Positions 26,871-35,872 are shown, numbered from the stretch's first letter. The stretch: 64,000 bases of DNA from Bacteroides fragilis (GCF_019583405.1 NZ_SZUU01000001.1:186001-250000); one strand, 5' to 3'. Program-made: numbers and translations. Notes: a model not told the origin generated them from the letters alone.

Positions 26871-27589
26871 TCTGTCATTTTGTATTTTAGAAATGCGGAG
26901 AAACGTTTCTTTGCAGGCTGACGATGACGAATAGAATAAAAACGCGTGGATTTTGCGATAGCATAATTCATGCGTTTTGTATTTGGGGAATATCGTGCTC
27001 ACGATGAAGGGCTATTGACGAATATTGTAATTAAATTGAATGCTAAAATAGCGGAACGGTTCCCAAATGCTATCCTCCCGATGTTTATTTATAATTGTAT
27101 TCTGGAAGAAAACAGCCTTTCTTTTCGTTCGGTTTATCATTTTTATTACGGCTTGATCTTGTTTTGCTTTCTGAAATTAATATCCCGAAAACAGGAAGTT
27201 AACTTCCTGTTTTCGGGATATTAATTTTCTCTTGATGAAAAGTTCGTTCTTTGTTTTTACGATATTAACTTCTTGTTAACGGCTTCTTGCTTTCATCCTA
27301 TAAATATGTGGAATATTTGCATATTACTTACTAATCCATTTCTGTTTCGCTGCTTTTGGGAAAATGAATAGTTAGTCAGAATGGACTTTTTACGATTTTC
27401 TGATAGCAATTTTAGGATATCGCTTTCTTTTTCTAAAATACTATGCTGAAAGGACAAATATTTAAATAGCTGAAATGAATCATCACTTTACTTCTCTGCG
27501 TCACCGGCATCATGGAATATAACGAAAATAAAGGCGAATTCTTGATAAAAAAATAAATAATTGTTAATCGAATATGAATAACTAAATAA
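26871..27589. other. AT-rich intergenic DNA with no supportable gene
   Basis: Apart from the 54-bp palindrome (27174-27227) and a short GAAACGTTTC palindrome near 26900, I see no coding signal, tRNA or promoter with both elements. Small open frames here have no start context or protein-like composition. Confidence 0.5.
27174..27227. repeat. 54-bp perfect palindrome
   Basis: The sequence is perfectly self-complementary about the centre 27200/27201, with central GTTAAC and arms containing TATCCCGAAAACAGGAAG. Such a stem would act as a strong hairpin in RNA on either strand. It lies in a stretch without confident genes, 300 nt after the S41 gene. Bidirectional terminator and mobile-element relic are both possible. 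Confidence 0.85.
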
Positions 27590-27778
27590 TATAAAGCAAC
27601 TGGTCTCAATGATATTTCAAAAGACATAGTAACGCAAGGTTTGGTAGAATATCTAAGTTTTGCGAATGGACGTTCAAATCCGGTGGTATATTTTGATAGA
27701 AGATATCCTTATTTTGTTCTTAATACAAAAAGAGAGATGGTTTTCTCTAAAACTGTTGTAAATATAGGAGAACGTTAA
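27590..27778 (+). pseudogene. Orphan 3' coding fragment (62 codons, no start)
   Basis: An open frame follows a stop at 27587-27589 and ends with TAA at 27776. It has no usable start codon until a Met 12 residues from its end. The composition looks protein-like (VVYFDRRYPYFVLNTKREM, then FSKTVVNIGER), unlike the AT-rich DNA before it. I read it as the C-terminal relic of a lost gene; the family is not recognised. Confidence 0.3.
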
Positions 27779-27789
27779 AAATTAAAGGC

Positions 27790-29178
27790 TTATCTTTCGC
27801 AGGCGATCTCTACAGCTTGTTTGATTCGGTCGGCCATACCGATTCCTCCTTTGAGATTTCCTGCCAACACCAATCCGGGATATTGCTTTTGTAGTTCGTT
27901 AATTGTAGCAAACCTGTCGCCACTGCTGCTTTCGTATTGGGGAATGGCTTTTTCATGCCGGAAGATGCGTATCAGATCGGGTGCTATTCCAGCAGGATAA
28001 TTCAGCATCTCGTGCAAGGTGGTACCAATTAATTCGGTAATTTCGTCATTGCTTTTCGTCAGAAATTCGGGGTGTCTTGTTCCGCCTAGGAAGTATGAAT
28101 ATAATGCACCACCTTCGGGGGAACGATTATCGAAGCAAGCCGATGGAAACAGAATACCTAAAACAGGCTTTTGTTCACAGGAAGGAACCAATCCCCCAAA
28201 GGCGCGGAACTCTTTTCCATAAGTATTATGCAGTCCCACACAGACTTGCATAACAGGAGCGTAGGTAAGATTGCTGATCCGGTTCATTTGTTCGGTGGGG
28301 ATAAAAGGAAGAAGTGAAGGCAGGGCATAGGCAGGTGTGGTGGTTATCACTTTCCGGCAACGAATTTGATTAACCTTCCCGTTGGCATCTGTAAAGCAAA
28401 CCAACCAACCACGCTCACAAGGTATCAGGGACGTTGAAGTAGCTCCCAATGAGAATCGTTTGTTCCCAATGGCCTGTTCCAATGCTCCTGTCAGATTACT
28501 AAGACCTCCATGGGTAGAGAAAACTTTTCGTGTGGCCAGCCGGTCGCGTTGGTTTCGGGATGAAAACGGTTTTGCAATGCCACCGCGGATGAAGCTGCCA
28601 TAGGTCTGTTCAAGCTGATAAAGTTTTGGCAGGGCGTGACGGGTGACCAACCGCATGGGGTCACCGGCATATACACCCGAAATGAATGGGTCTACCGCAT
28701 AATGCAGATAGGACGTGCCCAAGCGACGTTGGACCAGTTCGCCGATGGTCTCGTCAGGATTGTTGCCTCTTGAACGAAAAGGTTCGCATAGGATATTTAA
28801 TTTATCTTTTGTACTGAACAATGGTGTGGCAATTGCACTGAACAGTCCCGAGGGGAGAGGGTGAAAACGATTACCTTTCCATATAAGACGTTGTTTAGAA
28901 GCTTCGCGGGCTGTTTCTAAACGGCAGATTGGAGAGAGTGCTTCCAGAAGCTCGGCTACTTCAGGGTGAGAGATTATACCGGTATTCGGTCCGCTTTCGA
29001 AAGTAAAGTCACTTTCGTGGTAGGTACATATCTGACCGCCCGTGCGGGATTGCTGTTCGATTACTTCGACATCACATCCCTTGCGAGTGAGGTAATAGGC
29101 GATAGTCAGTCCGGTGAGACCTGCACCAATGATAATCGTGTCTCGCAAACGATAATTTTTTGTTTCTGCTTGGTTCAT
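27790..29178 (-). CDS. hemG: Protoporphyrinogen oxidase (HemG/HemY-type)
   Basis: A 462-residue FAD enzyme. The N-terminal dinucleotide motif is DTIIIGAGLTGLTIAYYL with EVIEQQSRTGGQI (residues 13-48). The middle has YAVDPFISGVYAGDPMRL, characteristic of HemY-type oxidases, and the C-terminus PGLVLAGNLKGGIGMADRIKQA closes the FAD site. It oxidises protoporphyrinogen IX to protoporphyrin IX, the penultimate step of haem synthesis. It lies 2 nt after the hemN remnant, so in the ancestor the two were one operon. With hemN broken, its promoter must now lie in the inserted DNA. Confidence 0.93.
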   Translation of the reverse strand: MNQAETKNYRLRDTIIIGAGLTGLTIAYYLTRKGCDVEVIEQQSRTGGQICTYHESDFTFESGPNTGIISHPEVAELLEALSPICRLETAREASKQRLIWKGNRFHPLPSGLFSAIATPLFSTKDKLNILCEPFRSRGNNPDETIGELVQRRLGTSYLHYAVDPFISGVYAGDPMRLVTRHALPKLYQLEQTYGSFIRGGIAKPFSSRNQRDRLATRKVFSTHGGLSNLTGALEQAIGNKRFSLGATSTSLIPCERGWLVCFTDANGKVNQIRCRKVITTTPAYALPSLLPFIPTEQMNRISNLTYAPVMQVCVGLHNTYGKEFRAFGGLVPSCEQKPVLGILFPSACFDNRSPEGGALYSYFLGGTRHPEFLTKSNDEITELIGTTLHEMLNYPAGIAPDLIRIFRHEKAIPQYESSSGDRFATINELQKQYPGLVLAGNLKGGIGMADRIKQAVEIACER

Positions 29179-29180
29179 TT

Positions 29181-30038
29181 TTACAAAGGTTTTGAATATG
29201 AATGTGGGGTATGGAGCATAAGCTTGTCAAGTGAAGCGGCTACGTTGCGTACAAATGCCGAACCTTCGGTTGTCATCTCAAGATAGTCATCAGTATAGTA
29301 AATCAGCCCGTCATTGGCAAAGACCGACAGTTTCTGTTCATCATAGGCTGTAGCGGCTTTTAGAGTCGGTACTGATACGTGCAAACGGTTTGACAGAGCT
29401 TTCCAATCGATGCATCCATTGCACATTAAGGTTTCAATCACTTCTCTGGTTAATTGCTCGGTTGGAGAAAGGGCGTAGCCTTTGGTAATACATAGTTCGC
29501 CTTTGCCGATAGTCTTGATGTAGTGGAGAATATCTTTCGTGTTTTGAGCATAGGCCGATTCGAGTTGGCTGATAGCAGTTACGCCCAAGCCATATACTTG
29601 TGCAGTAGTGCGTCGGGTACAATAACCCTGAAAGTTGCGGTGTAATTTTTTGGTTTGCATGGCGATACTCAGTTCATCGTTTGGGCGTACAAAGTGATCC
29701 ATTCCGATAGATTGATAACCGGATTCAAGCAATAGCTTGGCAGCAGTGTCAAACATATTCCGTTTTTCACGATTATCGGGTAGACCTGATTTCTCCAGAA
29801 TCAACTGTCGTTTATTGATCCAAGGCACGTGGGCGTAACTGAATGTGACCAGTCTGTCGGGTGATAAGGAAATGGCTTGCTCTATACTACGGGCAAAGCT
29901 CTCTACTGTTTGCTTGGGCAAGCCATAAAGAAAGTCAAGGTTGATGCTTACCCCCCTTTCACGTAGCAGAGCAAAGATATCTTCCATCGCTACTAAGGAA
30001 GGACGGCGATTCACTGTTTTCAGGACTTCGATGTTAAT
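29181..30038 (-). pseudogene. hemN: hemN remnant: oxygen-independent coproporphyrinogen III oxidase lacking the radical-SAM N-terminus
   Basis: About 285 codons corresponding to the C-terminal 60 percent of HemN: EVLKTVNRRPS, then GVSINLDFLYGLPKQTVESF, FSYAHVPWINKRQ, RRTTAQVYGLGVTAIS and a winged C-terminal domain. The frame is closed by a TAA at 30039-30041, and homology stops abruptly there. The half with the CxxxCxxC iron-sulfur/SAM site is missing and does not reappear elsewhere in the window. A GTG at 30014 could start translation of a fragment, but it could not be an active oxidase. Confidence 0.85.
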
Positions 30039-30280
30039 TTATAGCACCGTAATTCATTTTCTTTATATTTTAAAACATCTTCTAATAAGGCGGGCTTAAC
30101 AAGCTTGTTGCCCTCATATTTACTTAGTAAAGACGAGGGAGTTTCCTGCTGAACACGCTTGTTAAAAACGTCCAGTAAAACAGTGTTCAGTTCCGACCCG
30201 CTTAATTCATCGGACAACACTTTAACTATATCATGTAAATATAATTTACTAATAATGTGATCGCCTATATCTATTTTCAT
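30020..30280 (-). CDS. Small protein of unknown function, C-terminus probably truncated at the hemN junction
   Basis: 86 residues, starting MKIDIGDHIISKLYLHDIVKV and rich in Leu, Lys and Glu. I do not recognise the family. Its last residues (LTSKS) are read from DNA that in the other frame is hemN, so the natural protein was probably longer and lost its C-terminus at the same junction. Its ATG overlaps the stop of a 36-codon fragment (ATGA), which suggests that the two were once translationally coupled. Confidence 0.45.
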   Translation of the reverse strand: MKIDIGDHIISKLYLHDIVKVLSDELSGSELNTVLLDVFNKRVQQETPSSLLSKYEGNKLVKPALLEDVLKYKENELRCYKLTSKS

Positions 30281-30395
30281 TTTTTCCTAATACTATATAA
30301 ATGTTCATCAACTATTTCTCCCTCTTTTATAACTGAGGACTCAATAATGTCTTCCTTTTCAAAACCTGTTTTTATTTTGTAATCGTATCATTTTA
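30277..30395 (-). pseudogene. Short frameshifted coding relic before the 86-residue gene
   Basis: A good -7 box (TACCTTTG, 30422-30415) leads to an ATG at about 30395 that meets a stop after 10 codons. One base out of frame, an open stretch begins (KIKTGFEKEDIIESSV, then KEGEIVDEHLYSIRKK) and ends TGA, overlapping the next ATG. A single-base change would join them into a protein of about 39 residues. No family is recognised. Confidence 0.3.
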
Positions 30396-30414
30396 ATGTA
30401 CTTATTGTTTTTTG

Positions 30415-30422
30415 CAAAGGTA
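30415..30422 (-). promoter_or_regulatory. -7 box facing the hemN/hemG remnant region
   Basis: TACCTTTG on the minus strand. It is the nearest promoter candidate upstream of the 86-residue gene, the hemN remnant and hemG. Confidence 0.45.
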
Positions 30423-30512
30423 GTCTCATATGTTATATTAATGAGTGTAAAAATGAATCAATCTGCTAATTCTTTTTTAATAGCCTAATCATTAATCAAA
30501 TTGTTCTAATAG

Positions 30513-30785
30513 TTAATCCTGAATTTTATCTTTTAGTTCTTTTTTTAACTCTGATGGAATATCATTCCAGTGTAAGTTTAATAGAGCTCCTTCTAAAGAA
30601 TATAGATAATAGCACACAGGTATAGTCTTTTCAGGATGTTGTTCACGTATCTTTATAAAAGCTTTGACAGAGGTTGCTTCTGCAAGATCGGCTAAAGTGA
30701 ATATACCAATTTCATTAAGGTATTTCTCGATAGTTGCACCTATGTTCTTCGCATTTCTTAAATTGTTGTCTATTTTTGATTTCAT
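30513..30785 (-). CDS. TfoX C-terminal domain protein
   Basis: 90 residues, matching the helix-hairpin-helix-like TfoX_C domain from end to end: LRNAKNIGATIEKYLNEIGIFTLADL and a C-terminal LEGALLNLHWNDIPSELKKELK. In other bacteria the domain is the second half of the competence regulator TfoX/Sxy, but stand-alone copies are frequent and their function is unknown. The gene is flanked by other short minus-strand genes in the accessory stretch. Confidence 0.8.
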   Translation of the reverse strand: MKSKIDNNLRNAKNIGATIEKYLNEIGIFTLADLAEATSVKAFIKIREQHPEKTIPVCYYLYSLEGALLNLHWNDIPSELKKELKDKIQD

Positions 30786-30862
30786 TTTTACTATGGATTA
30801 CGTAATATATAGTCTTCTTTCTACAAATTCGGTATTATTTTATCATTTCGGCAATGCTTATT

Positions 30863-31255
30863 CTACAATGATTCAATAGATCGCTTTAAACATCTAATCG
30901 GTACCCAACCTTCTTTGGTTGAATTTTCCTTTCGACACCATAACCAACCATTTAGGCATCTTGAACCGATTACTATCTCGTTTTGGTTTACTGGTAACTC
31001 ATAAGCAGAATAGTCTTCTAATGCAATAGCTATTTGTTGCTCATTCGGTAAGGTCTCACATACGTTCAAAATTTGTATAGGTACCCAACCTGTCATTCCA
31101 TTCCCCGCTATACACCAAACCCAATTTACCCATTCCGGATCAGTTTCTTTTATAGCTAAATTGACTACAACTTTTTCATCTTTCTTTAATGTAATAGGAC
31201 TTTCATAGCTTTCAACCCATTTGCACACAACAATATATTTATCTAAATGTTTCAT
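30863..31255 (-). CDS. Two-repeat SH3-like domain protein
   Basis: 130 residues containing two SH3-like repeats. Repeat 1 (about 5-65) ends NGMTGWVPIQIL; repeat 2 (about 70-125) ends TKEGWVPIRCL. Both keep the GWVP signature and Trp-rich strand. There is no signal peptide, so it is probably cytoplasmic. No partner can be inferred; it sits between the TfoX_C gene and an AraC relic on the same strand. Confidence 0.75.
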   Translation of the reverse strand: MKHLDKYIVVCKWVESYESPITLKKDEKVVVNLAIKETDPEWVNWVWCIAGNGMTGWVPIQILNVCETLPNEQQIAIALEDYSAYELPVNQNEIVIGSRCLNGWLWCRKENSTKEGWVPIRCLKRSIESL

Positions 31256-31440
31256 TATCTTGTCATTAAGTTATTTTCAATAGTTGCTTTTATATTTTTA
31301 GCGATTTCTTAAATCACTGTTTATATTTAACTTCATCTTTACTAGCATTCATAAAGTATTGACAGTTGCTTTATGCTATGTAATTCCATGCCGCGAAGTT
31401 ACAACATAGAGTTTTCCAAAAATAGGAAAAATCGGACTTT

Positions 31441-31593
31441 TTATTCAGCAGTGATCTTTGAAGGCGTTTTACCATAAAATAATTTAAACTCTTTTATGAG
31501 ATGAGTTTGGTCATACCCGAATAGCTTTCTTGAAGGGGCTATTCGCAGGAGCGTAGCTATATACAGAGTTTCATAAGAAGTGAATACTATTTG
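31441..31593 (-). pseudogene. AraC-family regulator relic (C-terminal helix-turn-helix end)
   Basis: An open frame without a start codon reads LFGYDQTHLIKEFKLFYG then KTPSKITAE and stop. This is the typical end of an AraC DNA-binding domain (GYYDQSHFIKEFKRFTGKTP). The rest of the regulator is gone. It lies in the 460-nt gap between the SH3-like and HelD-like genes; the remainder of that gap has no signal I can name. Confidence 0.6.
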
Positions 31594-31717
31594 TTAGTTG
31601 ATACAATACGAAAGTATGAAAAACTAGGAAATTCGACTACTAAATATATAATTTTCTTTTTGGCTATAAACAAAAAAGCTTGTATCATTTCTCTCCGTGT
31701 CGTTTTCATTCTTCAAA

Positions 31718-33769
31718 TTAATAGAATAATGGTGTTTTGTTCCGACTATATGTCAGTGTTAAACGGTGCATTGCCCTCGTGACCGCCACATATAGCATAC
31801 TCCGGTCGATTTCTGAATGATAATTCCTATCGTCTGTTTGTGGAATAATTACCTCATCAAATTCCAAACCCTTTGCCATGTGTGCAGAGGTGATAACAAT
31901 ACCCTGCACAAAAGCCGAACTTTGGTTCGATAGGAAATGAATATCAGGAATTTGTAATTTATCTGCCATCTCACAGGCTTGCGATTCGGTTTTGCAAACA
32001 ATCCCCAGTGATTTATAGGCGGATGCCTGAAAGGTAACTATTAAATCTTTAATAGCAGATAGTTCTTCTTTCTCATTATTAAATTGTAATACTTTCGGTT
32101 TCTCTCCATGCCGTGCGACTGGTTCAATATCGGTATTTGTCCGTATTTTCTGTGCAAAATCAGTGATCTCGCAAGTAGAGCGGTAGCTCTTGCACAGCTT
32201 CATCACCTCGCCTGTGACAAGAGCTTTCTGAATCATATCCGCAGTAGACGAACCATAAGGATTGACCGACTGGCTGGTATCACCCAATACCGTTTTCCGA
32301 CAAGGGAATAGCTTTTGTATTACCTTATACTGGATTGGAGAATAATCTTGCATTTCATCTACCAGCAAATGTTTAACATAGTTCTTTGTACCACCTTCCA
32401 AAGCGATATGCAGATACGCCAATGGTGCTAAGTCGGCATATTCAAGTGTGCGGTTCTTCCGCATTTTAAACAGTTCCGACTTATCCATCCATGCGAAGAA
32501 ATCTTTATAGACTTGCAGATCATTGTTTCCGGCAAACATTCGCTTAATCTCTTTCTTAAGGAAATTCCGTTCGGCAGTCGTCACAGTGAAAGCGTATTGT
32601 ACTTTCATCATATCGAGAATATAATCCGTCATTGCCTCAAACCGCTGGCGCATGGGGTAGCGGTTGAAACGGTGGAATTGCTCTTCGATAAATTCAGCCG
32701 GGACGGTGATATGCTTGGTTAGCTTCACATCCTCTGCTCTAAAGTAGTGGTTTTCGATGTGCAAAATAAAGCGATCCAGACTGGCGATGAAGTCGAAAGA
32801 TGATTTATATTCGATTCGCTCAATAAAGTCCGGTGTTGGTTTTGTCAGCAATTCATTCACTTGCTCTAAAAAACTAAGGTATTTGTATTTGTGATTCAGT
32901 ACTTCGGAAAGTATCTGCTCCATGCTGGTTTCGGGTACGGTTTCTTCCCCCAGTTCGGGCAGGACGTTAGAGATATAATCGGCAAACACCTTATTCGGAG
33001 AAACAATCAATATGTCTTTTGAAGAGATACTGCCCTGAAAAGCATATAGCAAGTAGGCGATGCGGTGTAGGGCAATAGAAGTTTTGCCCGAACCTGCCAC
33101 ACCCTGAATAATGAGCGTTCGGGCTTCCTCATTACGGATAATCCGGTTTTGTTCTCGCTGGATCGTGGCAACGATGTTCTTCATCTTATCATCTGCATTA
33201 GAACTTAGTTCCTTTTGCAGTATATCATCGTGGACGGTCAGCGCACTTTCGATCATGAATTCCATCTTTCCAGCTCGGATTCGGTATTGGCGTTTCAGGG
33301 AAATTTCTCCATTAATTTCTCCCGATGGGGATTGATAAGATGCTTCGCCCAGTTCATGATCGTAGAACATACTTGAAATAGGTGCTCGCCAATCATAAAT
33401 TACAGTTGTTCGGCTTTCAGTATCGTGAAAGGTGTGGATACCGATATAAACAGGGATTATCGGATGGCTCTCGCTCTTCTCTTGAAAGTCGATTCGTCCG
33501 AAGTAGGGAATATCCACTATTTTGGCAAGCCGTCGGCGTTTGTCAATTACACTTTCGCCTATGGCAAAATGATTCAGGATGCTTTCACGCATGGAGCGTA
33601 TCTCATGTGGATCAATATCTTTATTATTCCAAAGGTAGTCTTTGTACTCCGCCAATGTATCTACATGGTCTTTCACGGACACATCGGTATGGCTGATTAT
33701 CTGCTTCAGCCGATTGATTATTTGCTGCAAATAGCTTCTTTCTTGCTTCTCTGTTTGATTGAATACCAT
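31718..33769 (-). CDS. HelD-like (UvrD/PcrA superfamily 1) RNA-polymerase-recycling helicase
   Basis: 683 residues. An N-terminal coiled coil (1-60, EKQERSYLQQIINRLKQII) resembles the HelD secondary-channel arm. The helicase core has Walker A IIQGVAGSGKTSIALHRIAYL (about 215-235), motif II LLVDEMQDYSP, motif III LGDTSQSVNP, and motifs V/VI SAHMAKGLEFDEVIIP and MLYVAVTRAMHRL. HelD proteins release stalled RNA polymerase from DNA, and some relatives protect against rifamycins. A TAATTTTG box lies upstream (33821-33814). Confidence 0.85.
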   Translation of the reverse strand: MVFNQTEKQERSYLQQIINRLKQIISHTDVSVKDHVDTLAEYKDYLWNNKDIDPHEIRSMRESILNHFAIGESVIDKRRRLAKIVDIPYFGRIDFQEKSESHPIIPVYIGIHTFHDTESRTTVIYDWRAPISSMFYDHELGEASYQSPSGEINGEISLKRQYRIRAGKMEFMIESALTVHDDILQKELSSNADDKMKNIVATIQREQNRIIRNEEARTLIIQGVAGSGKTSIALHRIAYLLYAFQGSISSKDILIVSPNKVFADYISNVLPELGEETVPETSMEQILSEVLNHKYKYLSFLEQVNELLTKPTPDFIERIEYKSSFDFIASLDRFILHIENHYFRAEDVKLTKHITVPAEFIEEQFHRFNRYPMRQRFEAMTDYILDMMKVQYAFTVTTAERNFLKKEIKRMFAGNNDLQVYKDFFAWMDKSELFKMRKNRTLEYADLAPLAYLHIALEGGTKNYVKHLLVDEMQDYSPIQYKVIQKLFPCRKTVLGDTSQSVNPYGSSTADMIQKALVTGEVMKLCKSYRSTCEITDFAQKIRTNTDIEPVARHGEKPKVLQFNNEKEELSAIKDLIVTFQASAYKSLGIVCKTESQACEMADKLQIPDIHFLSNQSSAFVQGIVITSAHMAKGLEFDEVIIPQTDDRNYHSEIDRSMLYVAVTRAMHRLTLTYSRNKTPLFY

Positions 33770-33877
33770 AGTAATTTATTGCTAAAGGATGAAAATAGAG
33801 TCAAAACGGTGCGCAAAATTACTGCAATCCAATAGGATAGGAAATGGCTATTTATAGCTATATATCCATAAGTTTTG

Positions 33878-33885
33878 TATCTTTG
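33878..33885 (+). promoter_or_regulatory. -7 box that sets the start of the nucleotidyltransferase gene
   Basis: TATCTTTG overlaps the most upstream in-frame ATG (33875), so translation must begin at 33896 or 33905. Confidence 0.55.
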
Positions 33886-33895
33886 TACGCTCAAA

Positions 33896-34489
33896 ATGAA
33901 CGACATGGATATTCTTAAACTTGCCCTACATAATCAGCAAACTGCTTGGAAGATACTGGAACATACCGGTATTATCCCAGCATGGGAACGTATTGGGGCA
34001 ACTGTCCATCTGGTAGGTTCGCTCAAATCCGGTCTGCTGGCAAAGAGTAGGGATATAGACCTGCATATATATACTGATACATTGGATATTGCAGCCAGCT
34101 TTTCAGTGATGCAGGAACTTGCCGAACGGCTCTCTTTAAAGGAAGTCCACTATAAGAATCTGATTCAGATAGAAGAAGAATGCATCGAATGGCACGCCAT
34201 CTACGAAGATGAAGACATGAACACGTGGAAGTTTGACATGATTCATATTCGTAAAGGCTCAAAATATGATGGTGTGGTTGAAAAAGTAACTGCTGCCATA
34301 ACGAACCGACTTACCCCGGAAATCAAGCAAACTATTCTTCAAATTAAATTCGATGTGCCGGACGGTGTGCAGATTCCCGGCATAGAAATCTATCATGCTG
34401 TTTTCGTGGGTGGAGTTCGTAGTTACAAAGAACTGGAACAATGGAGAAAAACCAATCCGCTGACAAATAGCTTGGATTGGTTGCCGTAA
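33896..34489 (+). CDS. Pol-beta-superfamily nucleotidyltransferase
   Basis: 197 residues from the ATG at 33896 (33905 is also possible). The nucleotidyltransferase signature is complete: helix-turn GS motif VGSLKSGLLAKSRDIDLHIY (about 44-63) with the DxD pair, and a third carboxylate in TWKFDMIHI. The C-terminal part (VGGVRSYKELEQWRKTNP) is helical. There is no adjacent HEPN-type partner, so it does not look like a MNT/HEPN toxin-antitoxin unit. Substrate unknown. Confidence 0.8.
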   Translation: MNDMDILKLALHNQQTAWKILEHTGIIPAWERIGATVHLVGSLKSGLLAKSRDIDLHIYTDTLDIAASFSVMQELAERLSLKEVHYKNLIQIEEECIEWHAIYEDEDMNTWKFDMIHIRKGSKYDGVVEKVTAAITNRLTPEIKQTILQIKFDVPDGVQIPGIEIYHAVFVGGVRSYKELEQWRKTNPLTNSLDWLP

Positions 34490-34538
34490 TGGAAAATACG
34501 TTTAAAGTACCCTACAAATATATCGTATGTAACAAAAA

Positions 34539-34847
34539 TTGAAAATGAAAAAGATTAGAATAATAGCTATAAGAAGGGTGCAGCATAGTGATTTGTCGGC
34601 TATGTACGAAAATCCGATTGAACACACTTGTGATATTGAACAAGGTACGACCTTTATTTCAGTTGATGGGCAGAAACCGGAAGAACTGTGTGAAAGCGCA
34701 TGGGGTTCAATGAGCTATTTTGTTACGGAATTAGCCAATGGAGGCGGTAACTTCTATGATGGCTGGATGAAAAATCCGCACTCAGCAATGATTTCGTGTA
34801 ACGATGGTTTTCGTCCTGTTAGTTTTTATATTGAAGTGATTGAATAA
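34539..34847 (+). CDS. TIGR04076-family small protein
   Basis: 102 residues with the pattern of TIGR04076: an initial KIRIIAIRR strand, a conserved Cys before a GTTFIS motif, and AWGSMSYFVTELANGG, the GWMKNP motif and NDGFRPVSFYIEVIE at the end. The family is small, widespread in anaerobes and of unknown function. It follows the nucleotidyltransferase gene by 49 nt and may be cotranscribed with it. Confidence 0.7.
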   Translation: MKMKKIRIIAIRRVQHSDLSAMYENPIEHTCDIEQGTTFISVDGQKPEELCESAWGSMSYFVTELANGGGNFYDGWMKNPHSAMISCNDGFRPVSFYIEVIE

Positions 34848-34880
34848 TGATGTACATTAAGATAAAACGCCAGTGCTTAG

Positions 34881-35645
34881 TTAATAGAGAATACCGAAAC
34901 TTTCTGCCCGGTTGATGGCTTCGATCACATTATCGACATTCAGTTTTGCCAATATATTCTTGCGGTGATTGTTCACCGTGTAAATACTAAGGTTCAGTTT
35001 ATAAGCAATTTCCTTGCTCAAAAAGCCCTGTCGGATTAATAAGAGTATTTCCTTTTCCCGCTTGGTTAATTGTTGGTCTGTCGGAACAACTGCCGATGCA
35101 AGTATCTCACCCGTTTTCCGATTTAGAACCGTCCGCTTGATTCGCTCCATAGGTGTTTGGTCAGGTGAAATATCCATCACTCCCATAATCATCCATGCCT
35201 TTCCGTTCTTGTCTTTCTGAATCACTTGGTGACGACTGATTACATTCACATATTCCTGCCGGGCATTCAGCATACGAATTTGGAATATCTGCTGATAATT
35301 ATTTCTTTGTTCTTGCGGAAGTGAATAGATGAACTGTCCGTGTTCAATCTGGTGTTCGATGAGTTGTGCCCGGTCGTCCGGGTGAATTCGTTCCTCCAAT
35401 AAATCACCCTGCTTCCGAATCGTCTTTATCCATGTAGGATTATATCCGAAGATAGTAGCAAAATTATCGGATGCAAAATCGTATCGTTCTTTGAAAACAT
35501 CTACCGTAAAGATGCAACTGTGGCTCATTTGTGAGAATGTCTGTATGGATGCCCTGCGTTCATTCCACAAATCATAGTCCACATCCAGCGGGCTTATCTG
35601 CTGTCTTGCCCATAATTCTTCGGGAGTTATCTTATTGGTAGTCAT
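34881..35645 (-). CDS. PAS-LuxR transcriptional regulator
   Basis: 254 residues from the ATG at 35645; a longer frame to 35711 exists but overlaps the promoter box. A PAS-like domain (about 45-160; CIFTVDVFKERYDFASDNFATIFGYNP) is followed by a LuxR helix-turn-helix at about 190-250 (LTKREKEILLLIRQGFLSKEIAYKLNLSIYTVNNHRKNILAKLNV). It probably senses a small molecule through PAS and regulates transcription; the targets are unknown. It is convergent with the TIGR04076 gene. A TATCTTTG box (35657-35650) is only 4 nt before the ATG, which would make the mRNA leaderless or nearly so. Confidence 0.85.
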   Translation of the reverse strand: MTTNKITPEELWARQQISPLDVDYDLWNERRASIQTFSQMSHSCIFTVDVFKERYDFASDNFATIFGYNPTWIKTIRKQGDLLEERIHPDDRAQLIEHQIEHGQFIYSLPQEQRNNYQQIFQIRMLNARQEYVNVISRHQVIQKDKNGKAWMIMGVMDISPDQTPMERIKRTVLNRKTGEILASAVVPTDQQLTKREKEILLLIRQGFLSKEIAYKLNLSIYTVNNHRKNILAKLNVDNVIEAINRAESFGILY

Positions 35646-35872
35646 GTGGCAAAGATAAGCGATAAATCTTTTCGTATCTCTATTTCCATTTGACTTTCTA
35701 TGTAAATGCATTCAAAAAAAGAATATCCTATGAGTATATTCCAAATGGATTGAGCCAGAGGTAGACAGGGTATACCACTTTCAGACAGTTTTGAAAACGG
35801 CTCTTGATTCTTCTTTCATTTGCCGAAGAAAATAGAATCAACACGTTTTATAAACCATTTAAAATTAGAAGT

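Noticed and set aside
26970..27224. 84-residue plus-strand open frame
   Set aside because: Its end is the 54-bp palindrome, and it has no recognisable domain or ribosome-binding site.
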